From: Zea mays | Lineage: Eukaryota; Streptophyta; Magnoliopsida; Poales; Poaceae | Length of the DNA stretch: 64,000 nucleotides | NCBI RefSeq assembly: GCF_902167145.1 | Contig: NC_050097.1 | Span: 225,327,034-225,391,033, forward strand | Reading direction: 5' to 3' | Shown here: piece after piece, positions 30,606 to 40,721 of the stretch | Layout: each line of letters opens with the position of its first letter | Position numbering within the stretch: the first letter of the stretch is position 1 | Notes under the pieces: model-generated | Told to the model about the DNA's origin: nothing | The model's database searches: none | Seen by the model: the letters and a program-made list of their open reading frames with translations, nothing else | Program-made: the position numbers and the translations under genes

Positions 30606-31285
30606 TGTTGACGCCTTTTCAGAGCGCCAAACACTCAACTAGAACCGTGGCGGTGCCCTCTGCACAGGGGCGGACGGTCCGCGCGCAGGGGCCGGACGGT
30701 CCGCGGCCTGGTGCGAGGCGCGATGGTGCTCTCTGCGCAAGGGCGGACTGTCCGCGGCCTGGGGCCGGACGGTCCGCGGCCTGGTGCGCGGCTAGGGCTC
30801 CTGCCTGACGGCCGGACGGTCCGCGCCCTGGGGCCGGACGGTCCGCGCGTACGCAGGGACGGCGGAAGATCACCGACGGCGCCTGGATCTCGCTCTCGGG
30901 AGGGACCCCGTCGGGGAGTAGAGATCCTAGGTGGTGTCTAGGCTCGGGCTGGCCGACCTAGACTCCTCTAATCGACGTAGAGACGAAGAGAGACGAAGGA
31001 TTTTGGGATTGGATGTCTAAACCTAAACTAGACTAGAACTACTCCTAGGGATAAAATGCGAAATAGAAGTTGTATTGATTCGATTGATGATTCCAAATCG
31101 GCCGTAGACCTCTCTTTATATAGAGGAGGGGGGCTGGACCCTTTACACGACTGGATTCCGGGTTAATTCCGCGAATCTAGCCAACAAACATAGCACAAAA
31201 CTCGGAACCCTAAACTGCTCTGCGCATGCGCGGACCGTCCGGCCCACAGGCGCGGACCGTCCGCACCTCATTTCGGTGCTCAACA
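30606..31285 (-). repeat. 5' LTR of the Tat element (680 bp)
   Basis: It is nearly identical to 21993-22709 but lacks 37 bp in the second palindrome cluster: three palindromes in a row have been reduced, consistent with slippage or hairpin deletion. Confidence 0.95.
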
Positions 31286-31894
31286 CTTTTCAATCAGAAA
31301 TTTACTTCGCAAGGCACGCATGAAGCAAGAACAGGTGGCTGGCTGAAGCTGAGGTCCAAGATATTAGATACTGCGATGATATCCTTTTTTTAAGTCGCAG
31401 TGCATTAGACAAGAGAGCGAAACGATTTGGCAGAGGCACAAACCTGCTAGTGTCGTCGTCGAGGTGATGGACATGTGCCGGCAGTGTTTCGACGACGAGG
31501 GATGTGGCCTGGATGGTCTCCTGAAAACCGTCGGAGTTGTCGTCCTCCTGGCGGTGGCAATGTCCTGCGAAGCAGACACGCAGCAGGTGGATGTGCAGGT
31601 ATGAGAGGGAGCAGGTATGAGCGGCGGCGATCTCTACTACCTTTTCGGCACGTCGGTTGAGGGAGCAGGCGGGAACGAGAGGGGGCGGGAATCATGCATA
31701 TGCGCGGGAGATCGATAGAAGTTGGAGATTGGGAAGGACTGAACCAAGGCGGATATCTAAGCGCGCGGCTAGGTGTTTCGGGCGCGCGACAAAAAAGGAA
31801 ATCCAGTTAAGGAACTATTGGAGACCTTATTTCGTTGTTTTTTTTGCTAAACCGTGATTTTGGGAATAAGAGTAAGGAGCTGTTGGAGATGCCC
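31286..31894 (-). other. Right arm of the PIF/Harbinger element
   Basis: This holds the target duplication copy CTTTT, a GC-rich minus-strand stretch (31440-31700) of first-exon character whose coding status is unclear, and the right inverted repeat (31858-31894). A donor-like CAGGTTTG on the minus strand near 31445 may mark an intron. No transposase motif is seen. Confidence 0.45.
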
Positions 31895-33752
31895 TAACGC
31901 TCCAGCTACATTTCAGGGTCTTATGAACTACATTTTTGTGGAGTTATTGAGGTAGGGGGTGCTTGTGTTTATGGATGACATTTTGATCTACACTACCACT
32001 CGACGTGAGCATGCTTCATTGCTACAAAAAGTGTTCCATATTCTGGATCAGCACTAGTTTTTTACTAAAAAGATCTAAATGCTCTTTTGCTCAATCATCC
32101 ATTGAGTATTTGGGACACGTAATTTCAGCTCAAGGAGTAGCTACTGAACCTTCTAAAGTGACTGTAGTCAAGAATTGGCCGGTTCCCAAGAATTTGAAGC
32201 AACCAGGGGTTTTTTAGGCCTCACCGGTTACTATAGAAAATTCATTAAGGATTATGGAATTATTAGCCGGCCACTCACTTTGTTACTTAAGAAAGGTTCA
32301 ATATTTGTTTGGTCCCAAGAACAACAAAAATCTTTTCAGTTACTTCAGCGGAAGTTGGTTGAAGCTCCAGTGCTAGTGGTTCCTGATTTTGCCAAACAAT
32401 TCGTCCTCGAAACGGATGCTTGTGATCTGGGAATAGGGGCTGTATTGATGCAAGATGAGCACCCAATGGCATACTTGAGTAAGGCATCGGGGATGAAGAA
32501 TCAGGTTGTATCAGTATACGAAAAAGAAAGAGTGCATGGCCATCTTATTGGCAGTTGACAAATGGAGACCATATTTACAATATAAACCATTTGTCATCAG
32601 AGTCTATTGTTTCTGGTTGATCGAAGAGTCTCTACAAGACTGCAACATAAAGCGCTGGTCAAGCTGATGGACCTCCAATATACAATCCAATATAAGAAGG
32701 GCTCCACAAATACAGCTGCTGATGCATTATCACGCTGTCTAGTACCTCCAGAAATTTATGCCGTGTCCCAACCGGGTTGCATAAATTGCAGCAGAGCTAT
32801 GATGATGATGAAGGCAATAAGGAAATTCTTACGTCTGTCAGTCTGAACCCAGCAAGCTACAAGGATTATACTTTGCATTCGGGTATTTTGAGATTCATAG
32901 GCCGAGTATGGGTGGGAAATAATAGGCTGGCTCAACAAAACATTCTACAAGCCTTACATTCCAGTGGAATTGGAGGTCATTCGGGTATTCATGGGACCTA
33001 TCATCATGTCAAGCAATTGTTTGCCTAGCCTGCTTTAAAGAAATCAGCTCAAGAATTTGTCTAATCTTGTGAAACTTGTCAGAGAGCTAAAACTGAACAC
33101 GTGAAGTCTCCAGGATTATTGCAGCCATTGCCAATCCAATCCCTCAATAGGCTTGGGAGATGGTGAGTTTAGATTTCATTGAAGGGCTGCCAGTTGCAGA
33201 ATACTGGTATAATACTACCATTCACTCTTCATTAGGCAAATCTCCTTTCGAGGTATTGTAAGGCTATATGTTCTTCGTACTTTGGGGATTCATAATCTGA
33301 GACTCTGTACTGTACCTGATCTAGAGCAATGGATGCAAGAAAGAGAATTGTTGTCAGAGCTCATTAAACAACAGTTGTTGCGTGCTCAACAGAGAATGAA
33401 ACATCAAGCGGATAAGCATCGATCAGAGAGGAGTTTTGACATTGGAGATCGAGTGTATTTGAAGCTTCAACCACATGTGCAGTCATATGTGGCCTTGATG
33501 TTTCGCTGTTAAAAAAATATATTCCTCCATCGCATGATGTTTCTGATGATCTTTCATCGGTTTGCACGGAACTGGAGCTGGACACCATATTACGGCGTCG
33601 TCGTATTCAAAGAGGAGCCTCCATTGTTGAACAAGTGCTGGTGAAATGGATGGGTCTACCTCTACACATGGGAGGATTTGTTGGATGGATGTCCAGCGTG
33701 GTTTTCCGTCAGTAGCAGCATGAGGACATGCTGCGTTTTAAGGGGGAAGGAA
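31895..33752 (+). pseudogene. Chromovirus-type gypsy pol, second fragment
   Basis: It resumes the split RT at NAPATFQGLMNYIF, then VLVFMDDILIY (YVDD-type site with F-M-D-D), EYLGHVISAQGVATEPSKV and FLGLTGYYRKFIKDYGIIS. RNase H follows (FVLETDACDLGIGAVLMQ, YKKGSTNTAADALSR), then the integrase zinc site (HSGIHGTYHHVKQLF; CETCQRAKTEHVKSPG). The integrase core is deleted between ...SLDFIEGLP and VAEYWYNTTIHSSLGKSPFE, which removes catalytic residues. A C-terminal part with KHQADKHRSERSFDIGDRVY and a chromodomain-like EQVLVKWMGLP ends at the 3' LTR. Many stops and frame changes show decay. Confidence 0.85.
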
Positions 33753-33886
33753 TGTTATGTCTCTGTTAGTATATTCTTTGGATTAGGCTTTGGCTACATT
33801 GTGGTTGGGCCGTCGGCCCATGTAATAAACTTTGTTGATGCCAGAGCAGCCGAGGAGAGTTAGCTTCCGTGTTCTAGCTGCCATCA
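33753..33886 (+). repeat. 3' LTR of the chromovirus-type element, first part
   Basis: After the polypurine-like TTTTAAGGGGGAAGGAA the LTR starts TGTTATGTCTCTG. CATGTAATAAACTTTG is a likely polyadenylation region. It is cut by the LINE at 33886; the remaining bases are probably at 40733-40738 and 51675 to about 51801. Confidence 0.65.
33876..33886. repeat. LINE target site duplication, 5' copy
   Basis: AGCTGCCATCA here equals 40722-40732 exactly. It fixes both LINE boundaries. Confidence 0.93.
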
Positions 33887-33898
33887 GGGGCCGATGGA

Positions 33899-36898
33899 AT
33901 GAAAGCACGGGAAGCGTTCTCCCGGCTAGCCGAGGTGACGACGGCGGCTTCCTGCAGGGCTGGCCGGACGGTGCACGGCGTTCAAGATCACATCGGTAAT
34001 CGTTTCTGGGCTCGCTCGGAGGTTGGGAGTTCGGATGATGAGCAGGTGGGGGTCGCTGGGGCTGACCAGGGTGCGCTGTGCGGGGGGGAGCCGGAGAACG
34101 GTTTCTCCCTCGGCGGTCTTGCGGGCTCGGCGGGTGTTTCTTTGACTGCATTAAGCAATGCTGCCTTGGACCTTAATGGTTCGGCGGCGAGGAAGGTCAT
34201 TGACGTGCTGGCCGCGAAGTTGGTGAAATCACGGGGGTTGAGGCCGTGGGTGGGGCCGCTGCCTTCTCCTAGGCGATCGCCCCCCCGTACCCTTGGAGAT
34301 GCTCTTGGCTCGGCTTCGATGGCGAGGCCCCGTCGGGCGGCGCGAGGTCTGCAGCGGGGACGGCCGCCGCCTTTGGTGAAGTTGAACCGACAGAATTTGG
34401 GTAGGCAGCGGGTGGAAAGGCAACTGGGGGCCCATGGAAGCCCATCTGGTAGGCCTCGAAAATCAAGTTTTAGCCCATGGCTGGATTCCGTTCTGATGGA
34501 AGGTGGGCCATTCAACACCACGGGGGCTAATTATGGCCCATCCGGCGGCGGTTGGAATGTGCCGAATATGCACGTAAGGAGGGCGGCGGGTCTCCTTCCT
34601 GGGTTCACGGTCATTTGTTCAAGGTTGGGAACTAGGGTTAGCCACTGCCCCGCTCCACGTTCCAGGTCTCTGATACTCGCGGCGACATCATTCTCTTTCG
34701 CGGACGTGGTGCGCGGAGGTATGGAGAAAGGGGACGACATTCGGGGGAATGGCAGGGCAGAGCCTCCTAGGGGCCCCGGCCAAGGGAACGCCATGGGGAG
34801 GGGGCGTTTTGCCCCTCCGCGTGGGGGATTCCACCCCGGGAGAGGGGGATTTGGAGCTCGTGGCGGCTTTGGGAATCGGTTCCAGGGCAACAGCAAGACC
34901 TGGAACCGTTTTGGCGGCGGCCATGGTGGTTCTGGCTCTGGCCAGGGGCCGTGCGGCAATGCGGTGCCCTTGGGGGCCGGCTCCAGAAGAGGTGAAGAAA
35001 TGGTGCAGGGGCAGGCGCGTCTGGGTTTGGTGGCTGGATCCATGGCGGCTGAGCTACAGGCGCCGGGTCCAAACAAGGGGGATGCTATTGAAGTTGGCCT
35101 ACTGCAACAGGTTGTTTCCTCGCTGCAGGAAGCTAAGAAAGATGGGAGGGCGGATGTCTCGTTGCCTGAGCTGCTTAGGGCGTTGCTGGAGAAGGTCGAG
35201 GACAAAGGTAAATCACTGATTACTTCGGAGACTTCTTCTCTGGTTGAGCCTGCTATGGGCGATGGGGCCAGTCAGATTAGTGGAGGGGCTGGGGCAGAGG
35301 GGCCGGAGGGTTCGATCAAAGGGGGAAGCCGGAAGAATACAGCTAAGGCCTATTGCCATAGATGTCGCTCTAAGGGACATTACTTGGCGGATTGTAAGGA
35401 GGAATTTTTATGTGAGGTCTGTGACAGTGTGGATCATCCTAAGAGTAGGTGCCTGGTTTTTAACCATCTCAAGCAGAGACCCGGATGCATCTATCTCAGT
35501 GGATTCGCGGCTGTGGGGCTGGGTTTTTTCCATATTCCAGTCACTGTCAAGAATCCGGCAAAGAGGGAGGGCCTTGATGCAGTGATCAGAGTTACCGAAG
35601 GCGAGCTTACTGAGGTGGAAGTTGCTGCTGAACTGAGGCGCCTAATTCCTGGGACACAGGATTGGAAGGTGCAAATGGTTCAGTCTAATGTGTTCCGAAC
35701 AGCCTTTCCCTCCACATCTGAGTTACAACGGCTGGTGGAATGGGGAACGGTTCACTCAAAGAAGAAAGGGGTTCTTTTTCACTTTGAGGAAAAGCAATCG
35801 GAAAAGCCGTGCAAGGTGGTGAACAGCTACTGGGTGCAGGTTATGGGGATACCATTGGCGTATCGTACTTTCCCAACTATTTGGGCAGTGGGCAGTCTGT
35901 TGGGTACATCAATTGATGTGGACATGAAGCACACCAGGCAATTTGAGGTTGGTAGAGTCCAAGTTATGATTCTTGATGCTAATCTTATTCCCAGCACGGT
36001 GGAGGTGGTCATTGGGGAGGAAGTATACCTTCTGTCCTTCCGTGTTGAAGATGGGAATGGGGGGCTTCTGCCTGAGACTGATAATGTTGAGAGGGGGTTC
36101 AATGATGATGATGATGACCTGTTGGGGGATGATGATGGCGATGATCTTAATGGGGTTGGTCCTGGTCAGCTTGGTAAGATGGGTGATCGGGCTCCAGCTG
36201 CTGCTACTGGGGGATCATTTACCCATCAATCCAAGACTGGAACTGCTCAGGGGGCGGCTTTGGATGAGGAAAGTGGAATGGGATTTGTGGCAGTGTCGGG
36301 TGGGCAGCAAGTGGCACAAGACGGGGCAGTGGAACCGTATCAAAGCGGGTCCTGCAGCGCTCAAGAGTTGGCTGCCATTCCTGAAATGCTGGCGGGTAGC
36401 AAGTCCACCCGGTCTAGCAAAAGAAGGGGCGCGTCATTGGACGAATCAACTCTGGAGCGGGCGGAAAGGCTTAAGGCGCGACTGAATGAAGGTAACTCTA
36501 AGTGTATTTTTGCTTTAACTTCAAGGCAAGTTGCGTCTCACTTAAATGCTCTTGGGTTTTTGTTGGGTGATGATAGTCATGGGGTTGACATTGTTATGTC
36601 TAAACTGCGGGCTAGTCATGTGGGATCTGTCCGGGACCAAGGAGGGGTTCGGGACTGTGTCGAGGAAGAGTTAGAATCAGAAGAAAGGGAAATGGCAGTG
36701 GAGGAAACGCTAGATAGGTTGCTATTGAAAGACCTATGTGGGGAGCTCACTGAGGAGGTGTTGGAACCGATCTTAGATAAAGATAAGATTGAGGTTCCTT
36801 CTACCTCATCTACCAGGAAATCAAAAACTGGGGGTGGGGGTGGACGGGTTAGGGGTAAAGGAAGAAGGAAATCCCATTGTATTAAGAATCCAGGATGA
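33899..36898 (+). CDS. LINE ORF1: nucleic-acid-binding protein with two zinc knuckles
   Basis: 999 codons. Residues 1-300 are low-complexity and basic; residues about 300-345 are RGG-like (RGGFHPGRGGFGARGGFGNR). Two CX2CX4HX4C knuckles stand near residues 485-520: CHRCRSKGHYLADC and CEVCDSVDHPKSRC. A DUF4283-like domain follows (WGTVHSKKKGVLFHFEEKQ, VVNSYWVQVMGIPLAYRTF), then an acidic D-rich run near 735 and a charged tail. ORF1 proteins bind the LINE RNA as a ribonucleoprotein. The true start may be a later Met (for instance MEKGDDIRGN), as the N-terminal 270 residues look little conserved. The stop overlaps the ORF2 start (ATGA at 36895). Confidence 0.88.
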   Translation: MKAREAFSRLAEVTTAASCRAGRTVHGVQDHIGNRFWARSEVGSSDDEQVGVAGADQGALCGGEPENGFSLGGLAGSAGVSLTALSNAALDLNGSAARKVIDVLAAKLVKSRGLRPWVGPLPSPRRSPPRTLGDALGSASMARPRRAARGLQRGRPPPLVKLNRQNLGRQRVERQLGAHGSPSGRPRKSSFSPWLDSVLMEGGPFNTTGANYGPSGGGWNVPNMHVRRAAGLLPGFTVICSRLGTRVSHCPAPRSRSLILAATSFSFADVVRGGMEKGDDIRGNGRAEPPRGPGQGNAMGRGRFAPPRGGFHPGRGGFGARGGFGNRFQGNSKTWNRFGGGHGGSGSGQGPCGNAVPLGAGSRRGEEMVQGQARLGLVAGSMAAELQAPGPNKGDAIEVGLLQQVVSSLQEAKKDGRADVSLPELLRALLEKVEDKGKSLITSETSSLVEPAMGDGASQISGGAGAEGPEGSIKGGSRKNTAKAYCHRCRSKGHYLADCKEEFLCEVCDSVDHPKSRCLVFNHLKQRPGCIYLSGFAAVGLGFFHIPVTVKNPAKREGLDAVIRVTEGELTEVEVAAELRRLIPGTQDWKVQMVQSNVFRTAFPSTSELQRLVEWGTVHSKKKGVLFHFEEKQSEKPCKVVNSYWVQVMGIPLAYRTFPTIWAVGSLLGTSIDVDMKHTRQFEVGRVQVMILDANLIPSTVEVVIGEEVYLLSFRVEDGNGGLLPETDNVERGFNDDDDDLLGDDDGDDLNGVGPGQLGKMGDRAPAAATGGSFTHQSKTGTAQGAALDEESGMGFVAVSGGQQVAQDGAVEPYQSGSCSAQELAAIPEMLAGSKSTRSSKRRGASLDESTLERAERLKARLNEGNSKCIFALTSRQVASHLNALGFLLGDDSHGVDIVMSKLRASHVGSVRDQGGVRDCVEEELESEEREMAVEETLDRLLLKDLCGELTEEVLEPILDKDKIEVPSTSSTRKSKTGGGGGRVRGKGRRKSHCIKNPG

Positions 36899-39800
36899 AG
36901 GGAATCTTTTGGAATGCAAACGAGTTTAGAGACCCTGCGAAACACAGATTTGTGTCGGATTTAACCAAGCAACACAATCTCAGTTTTATAGCTATTTCAG
37001 AAACCTGTAGAAGGGATTTTACTGACCCCTTCCTAAAAAACCTTAGTGCGGGGAAGAATTTCCTATGGCACGTTAAGGAACCCAATGGAAGGTCAGGTGG
37101 AATCCTAATGGGTATTGATTTACAGGTTTTTGATATTGGGGCTATAGAGGAGGGGGATTTTTCTGTCAAATTCCACCTAATTACTAAGGGGGATAATTTT
37201 AAATGGGCTCTGGTGTGTGTTTATGGCCCGGCGCAGGAGGACCGCAAAGTGCGGTTTTTGACGGAGCTGGCCAACTTGGGAGCTAGGGAAAGATTGCCCA
37301 TTCTTATTGGGGGGGATTTTAATATCCTAAGGAACCCAAAAGAAAAGAATAAACCCAACTTTAATCCTAGATGGCCGTTTTTGTTTAATGCCGTCATTGA
37401 AGGCCGGAACCTCCGTGAACTGGAGATAACGGGCAGGCAGTTTACCTGGGCGAATGCACTGGCTAATCCGACTTTCGAAAAGTTGGATCGTATTCTTATG
37501 TCCACAGATTGGGAGCTGCATTTCCCGCGTGCCACCACGGTGGCGGGTAATAGAGACCTTTCGGACCATACCCCTCTCTTGCTGGACACAGGTGATAGTG
37601 GGGGCTCCTCGCGGCAGCAAGAGTTCAAGTTTGAGCTTGGATGGTTGTTGAGAGAAGGCTTCACGGAGATGGTAACGGAGGTTTGGGAAAATGAGAATGG
37701 TGGAAGTAATGCTCTTGAAAGGTGGCAGGCCCGTGTTAGGAGAGTGCGCCAATTCCTGAGGGGTTGGGCTAAAAATGTGGGGGGCCATAATAAGAAGGAG
37801 AAACAAGATATCCTCGATAGATTAGATGCTCTGGATAAGAAGGCGGAGCACACTCTTCTATCCCAGTCGGAGATGGATTATAAGAACGTCTTAAAAAAAA
37901 GACTGGTGGATATGCTCCGGGAGGAGGAACTGAAGTGGTACCAGCGAGCTAAAGCGAAAAATCTGCTTCAGGGTGACGCAAATACTCAATACTTCCACCT
38001 CCTGGCTAATGGGAGACATAGGAAAACTAGAATTTTTAAGCTTCAGGATGGTAACAATGTTATCGAGGGAGATGAGAATCTTAAGCGCCATATCACTTCC
38101 TATTACAAAGATCTCTTTGGACCACCGGAAGCCTCACATATCACTCTGGATGATTCTATTAGAGGGGATATTTCTCAGGTTTCGGTGGAAGAAAACCAAA
38201 GGCTCACTAGTAGGTTCTCTGAAGAGGAAGTTAAGGCCGCACTCTTCCAGATGGAAAATAACAAGGCCCCGGGCCCTGATGGGTTTCCAGCTGAGTTTTG
38301 GCAGGTGTTCTGGGATGTTATTAAGAAGGATTTGATGGATATGTTCGACAACTTTTATGATGGCTTGCTTCCTATTCATAGTATTAACTTTGGGACAATC
38401 ATCTTAATTCCCAAAAGTTCGGAAGTGAGTTCCATCCAGCAGTACAGACCTATCTGTTTGCTTAACGTGAGCTTCAAGATTTTTACTAAGGTGCTTGCTA
38501 ATAGGTTGACTACTGTGGCCAATAAGGTCATTAGTCCCACGCAGTCAGCGTTCCTTCCTGGTAGGAATATTATGGAGGGAGTGGTGGTCCTCCACGAGAC
38601 CCTTCACGAACTTCATAGGAGGCAGCAGGATGGGGTTGTTTTCAAGATTGATTTCGAAAAAGCGTATGACAAGGTTAAGTGGCTGTTTGTCAGACAAACT
38701 CTTCGAATGAAGGGATTCGATGATAAATGGTGTGCCTGGGTGGACGCTATTATGATGAAAGGGCATGTAGCTATTAAAGTTAATAATTGCACGGGGAATA
38801 CTTTTGAGACTAAGAAGGGGCTACGTCAGGGCGACCCGTTGTCTCCGATTCTTTTCAATATAGTGGTTGACATGTTGGCTATTATCGTGAAAAGGGCTGT
38901 GTGGAACAATTTGGTGAGAGGGGTGGTTCCGCATCTGGTTGATGATGGTTTGTCCATTTTACAGTACGCTGATGACACAGTGCTGTTCATGGATAATGAC
39001 CCGGTGAAGGCCGCGAATATGAAAATGATCCTCTGTGCCTTTGAGCAGGTGTCTGGACTAAAAATTAACTTTCACAAAAGTGAGATTTATTGCTTCGGTA
39101 AGGCCAAGGAAGAGGAGGGTGCGTACTCTGGGCTTTTTGGTTGCAAAGCTGGGGGATTTCCTTTTAAGTATTTAGGAATTCCTATGAATGTTAGAAAGCT
39201 CTCGAATGCGGACTGGGGGGTTATTGAAGAAAGGTTTGAGAAGAAACTGAGTAATTGGAAAAGTAAGCACTTGTCGGTTGGTGGTAGATTGATTTTGATT
39301 GAGTCCGTTCTTACTAGTATTGCTCTTTTTATGCTTTCATTCTTTGAAGCTCCAAGAGGGGTGCTAGAGAAGCTCAATTACTTCCGCTCTCGGTTCTTTT
39401 GGCAGGCTGATAACCACAAGAAAAAATACCGGTTGGTCAAGTGGAATATTATCTGTCAGCCTAAGGACCAAGGGGGGCTTGGGGTGAAAAATCTGGGTGT
39501 TCAGAATCAATGCCTTCTGAGCAAATGGCTTTTTAAGCTCATCAATGAGGAAGGGATGTGGCAAACTTTGTTACATCGTAAGTACTTAAAGGGCCTACCC
39601 ATTGGGGCGGTGGACAGAAAACCGGGCGATTCCCAATTTTGGTCAGGTCTAATGAAAGTCAAACATAAGTTCTTGGACTTCATTAGGTTCAGGATCAATA
39701 ATGGAACCAATACCAGATTTTGGGAGGACCGTTGGGTGGGCAATTTCAAGCTTAAAGATCGTTTCCCTTCCTTGTATAATTTGACTAGGAAAAAAGGGAG

Positions 39801-40569
39801 TTCGGTGGCTGACGTTTTCAGGTCAGTTCCGTTGAACGTTTCTTTTAGGCGCGGTTTGACGGGGGTCAACCTTGAGGCTTGGTTTAGATTGGTGTCGCTG
39901 GTGGTGACAGTTCAGGTTAATAATGCGAAGGATGTGGGTGAGTGGGATTTACACCAGAATAAGAAGTTCTCGGTTAATTCCATGTATCTGGCGCTTATGT
40001 CCAATGGTCTTATACGACAAAATAATCCTCTCTGGAAATTGAAGTTACCGCTTAAAATTAAGGTTTTTCTGTGGTATCTCGGTAGGGGGGTCATCCTTAC
40101 TAAAGATAACTTGACGCGTAGGAACTGGAAGGGGAATAAGCGTTGTGTGTTTTGCTCTATTGACGAAACGATTAGACACTTGTTCTTTGAGTGTCACTTC
40201 GCTCGTTTCATTTGGAGGGCGCTGTTAGCCGCTTTCGGTTTGCCGATCCCTCGGGATATGGAGCATGTTGCTGGGAATTGGTTGATGGGTTTCAGTATAC
40301 ATGACAAATCCCTAATTATGACGGGGGTGGCGGCAATGGTTTGGGCTCTATGGCTTAGCAGGAATGAGGTGGTCTTTGATCACGATAACCCGAAAACTTA
40401 TATGCAGGTAATCTACAGGGGAACCTACTGGTGCCGTTCCTGGGCGCCGCTTCAAAGGCATGAAGCTGCAAAGGAGAAGCTAGTCCAGGCCTGCAGACAT
40501 CTGGAGACAGTGGTGATGATGGTGTTTGCGCATAATGGATGGCGTTTCTCCAATCGCATTAATCTGTAG
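36895..40569 (+). CDS. LINE ORF2: endonuclease and reverse transcriptase
   Basis: 1224 codons, intact. Endonuclease (1-235): FWNANEFRD, AISETCRR (catalytic Glu), VCVYGPAQ, LIGGDFNI, FTWAN, LDRILMS and LSDHTPLL, the APE-type residues. RT (about 460-760): NKAPGPDGFPAEFWQ, IILIPKS, YRPICLLNVSFKIFTKVLAN, SAFLPGRNIMEGVV, FKIDFEKAYDKVKW, KGLRQGDPLSPILFNIVVDM, catalytic LQYADDTVLFM and FKYLGIPM. C-terminal zf-RVT domain (about 1040-1130): PLWKLKLPLKIKVFLWYLGR, CVFCSIDETIRHLFFECHFA. It nicks target DNA and primes reverse transcription. Its ATG shares ATGA with the ORF1 stop, suggesting reinitiation (inference). Confidence 0.95.
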   Translation: MKGIFWNANEFRDPAKHRFVSDLTKQHNLSFIAISETCRRDFTDPFLKNLSAGKNFLWHVKEPNGRSGGILMGIDLQVFDIGAIEEGDFSVKFHLITKGDNFKWALVCVYGPAQEDRKVRFLTELANLGARERLPILIGGDFNILRNPKEKNKPNFNPRWPFLFNAVIEGRNLRELEITGRQFTWANALANPTFEKLDRILMSTDWELHFPRATTVAGNRDLSDHTPLLLDTGDSGGSSRQQEFKFELGWLLREGFTEMVTEVWENENGGSNALERWQARVRRVRQFLRGWAKNVGGHNKKEKQDILDRLDALDKKAEHTLLSQSEMDYKNVLKKRLVDMLREEELKWYQRAKAKNLLQGDANTQYFHLLANGRHRKTRIFKLQDGNNVIEGDENLKRHITSYYKDLFGPPEASHITLDDSIRGDISQVSVEENQRLTSRFSEEEVKAALFQMENNKAPGPDGFPAEFWQVFWDVIKKDLMDMFDNFYDGLLPIHSINFGTIILIPKSSEVSSIQQYRPICLLNVSFKIFTKVLANRLTTVANKVISPTQSAFLPGRNIMEGVVVLHETLHELHRRQQDGVVFKIDFEKAYDKVKWLFVRQTLRMKGFDDKWCAWVDAIMMKGHVAIKVNNCTGNTFETKKGLRQGDPLSPILFNIVVDMLAIIVKRAVWNNLVRGVVPHLVDDGLSILQYADDTVLFMDNDPVKAANMKMILCAFEQVSGLKINFHKSEIYCFGKAKEEEGAYSGLFGCKAGGFPFKYLGIPMNVRKLSNADWGVIEERFEKKLSNWKSKHLSVGGRLILIESVLTSIALFMLSFFEAPRGVLEKLNYFRSRFFWQADNHKKKYRLVKWNIICQPKDQGGLGVKNLGVQNQCLLSKWLFKLINEEGMWQTLLHRKYLKGLPIGAVDRKPGDSQFWSGLMKVKHKFLDFIRFRINNGTNTRFWEDRWVGNFKLKDRFPSLYNLTRKKGSSVADVFRSVPLNVSFRRGLTGVNLEAWFRLVSLVVTVQVNNAKDVGEWDLHQNKKFSVNSMYLALMSNGLIRQNNPLWKLKLPLKIKVFLWYLGRGVILTKDNLTRRNWKGNKRCVFCSIDETIRHLFFECHFARFIWRALLAAFGLPIPRDMEHVAGNWLMGFSIHDKSLIMTGVAAMVWALWLSRNEVVFDHDNPKTYMQVIYRGTYWCRSWAPLQRHEAAKEKLVQACRHLETVVMMVFAHNGWRFSNRINL

Positions 40570-40721
40570 CTTTTTGATGTATTTGAAGTCCTGCGGGGTT
40601 TCCCCTTGTTTCAGTTTCATGTGTGCTTAGCTGTGGTGTTCGTGTGGATGCTATTTATGTAGCTGTTGGCTCGGACCCTCTACGGAGGAGAAGGCCGGAA
40701 CTATTTTTCCATTATCTAAAA

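Larger units (their letters stand above)
21993..31285 (-). mobile_element. Young Tat-lineage Ty3/gypsy element, nearly intact
   Basis: LTRs at 21993-22709 and 30606-31285 flank gag, protease and pol on the minus strand; the target duplication CTTTT is perfect (21988-21992 and 31286-31290). The LTRs differ by about five substitutions and one 37-bp deletion, so insertion is recent. A second, plant-type RNase H after the first is the Tat-lineage signature. Primer site, polypurine tract and large open frames are all present. It sits in the PIF/Harbinger element. Palindromes of the form CGGACNGTCCG are spread through LTRs and coding DNA. Confidence 0.95.
20389..31894 (-). mobile_element. PIF/Harbinger element, split by a gypsy insertion
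   Basis: The ends are inverted repeats: GAGCATCTCCAATAGC at 20390 and, on the other strand, GGGCATCTCCAACAGC ending at 31894, agreeing over some 37 bp with a short gap. GGGCATCTCCAACAG-type ends and a 3-bp TWA duplication are the hallmark of PIF/Harbinger; here TAG (20387-20389) faces TAA (31895-31897), one base changed. Removing it restores the gypsy RT frame (GLINAPA). The inside has a relic of the Harbinger ORF1 with a NAM-associated C-terminal domain. The DDE transposase is not seen. Without the nested gypsy element it is about 2.2 kb. Confidence 0.85.
33887..40721 (+). mobile_element. L1-type LINE with two open ORFs
   Basis: 6.8 kb between perfect 11-bp duplications. It carries ORF1 (zinc knuckles) and ORF2 (endonuclease, RT, zf-RVT) with no stop or frameshift, and ends in a short CTAAAA tail after a 150-bp 3' UTR. 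The first ATG is only 12 bp from the 5' end, so slight 5' truncation is possible, since plant L1 elements usually have a longer leader. Open frames and a perfect duplication argue for a young copy. It inserted in the 3' LTR of the chromovirus-type element. Confidence 0.94.

Noticed and set aside
33988..35205. Minus-strand frames of up to 224 codons opposite LINE ORF1
   Set aside because: Antisense shadows in GC-rich sequence; Pro-rich peptides mirror the Gly/Arg-rich ORF1.
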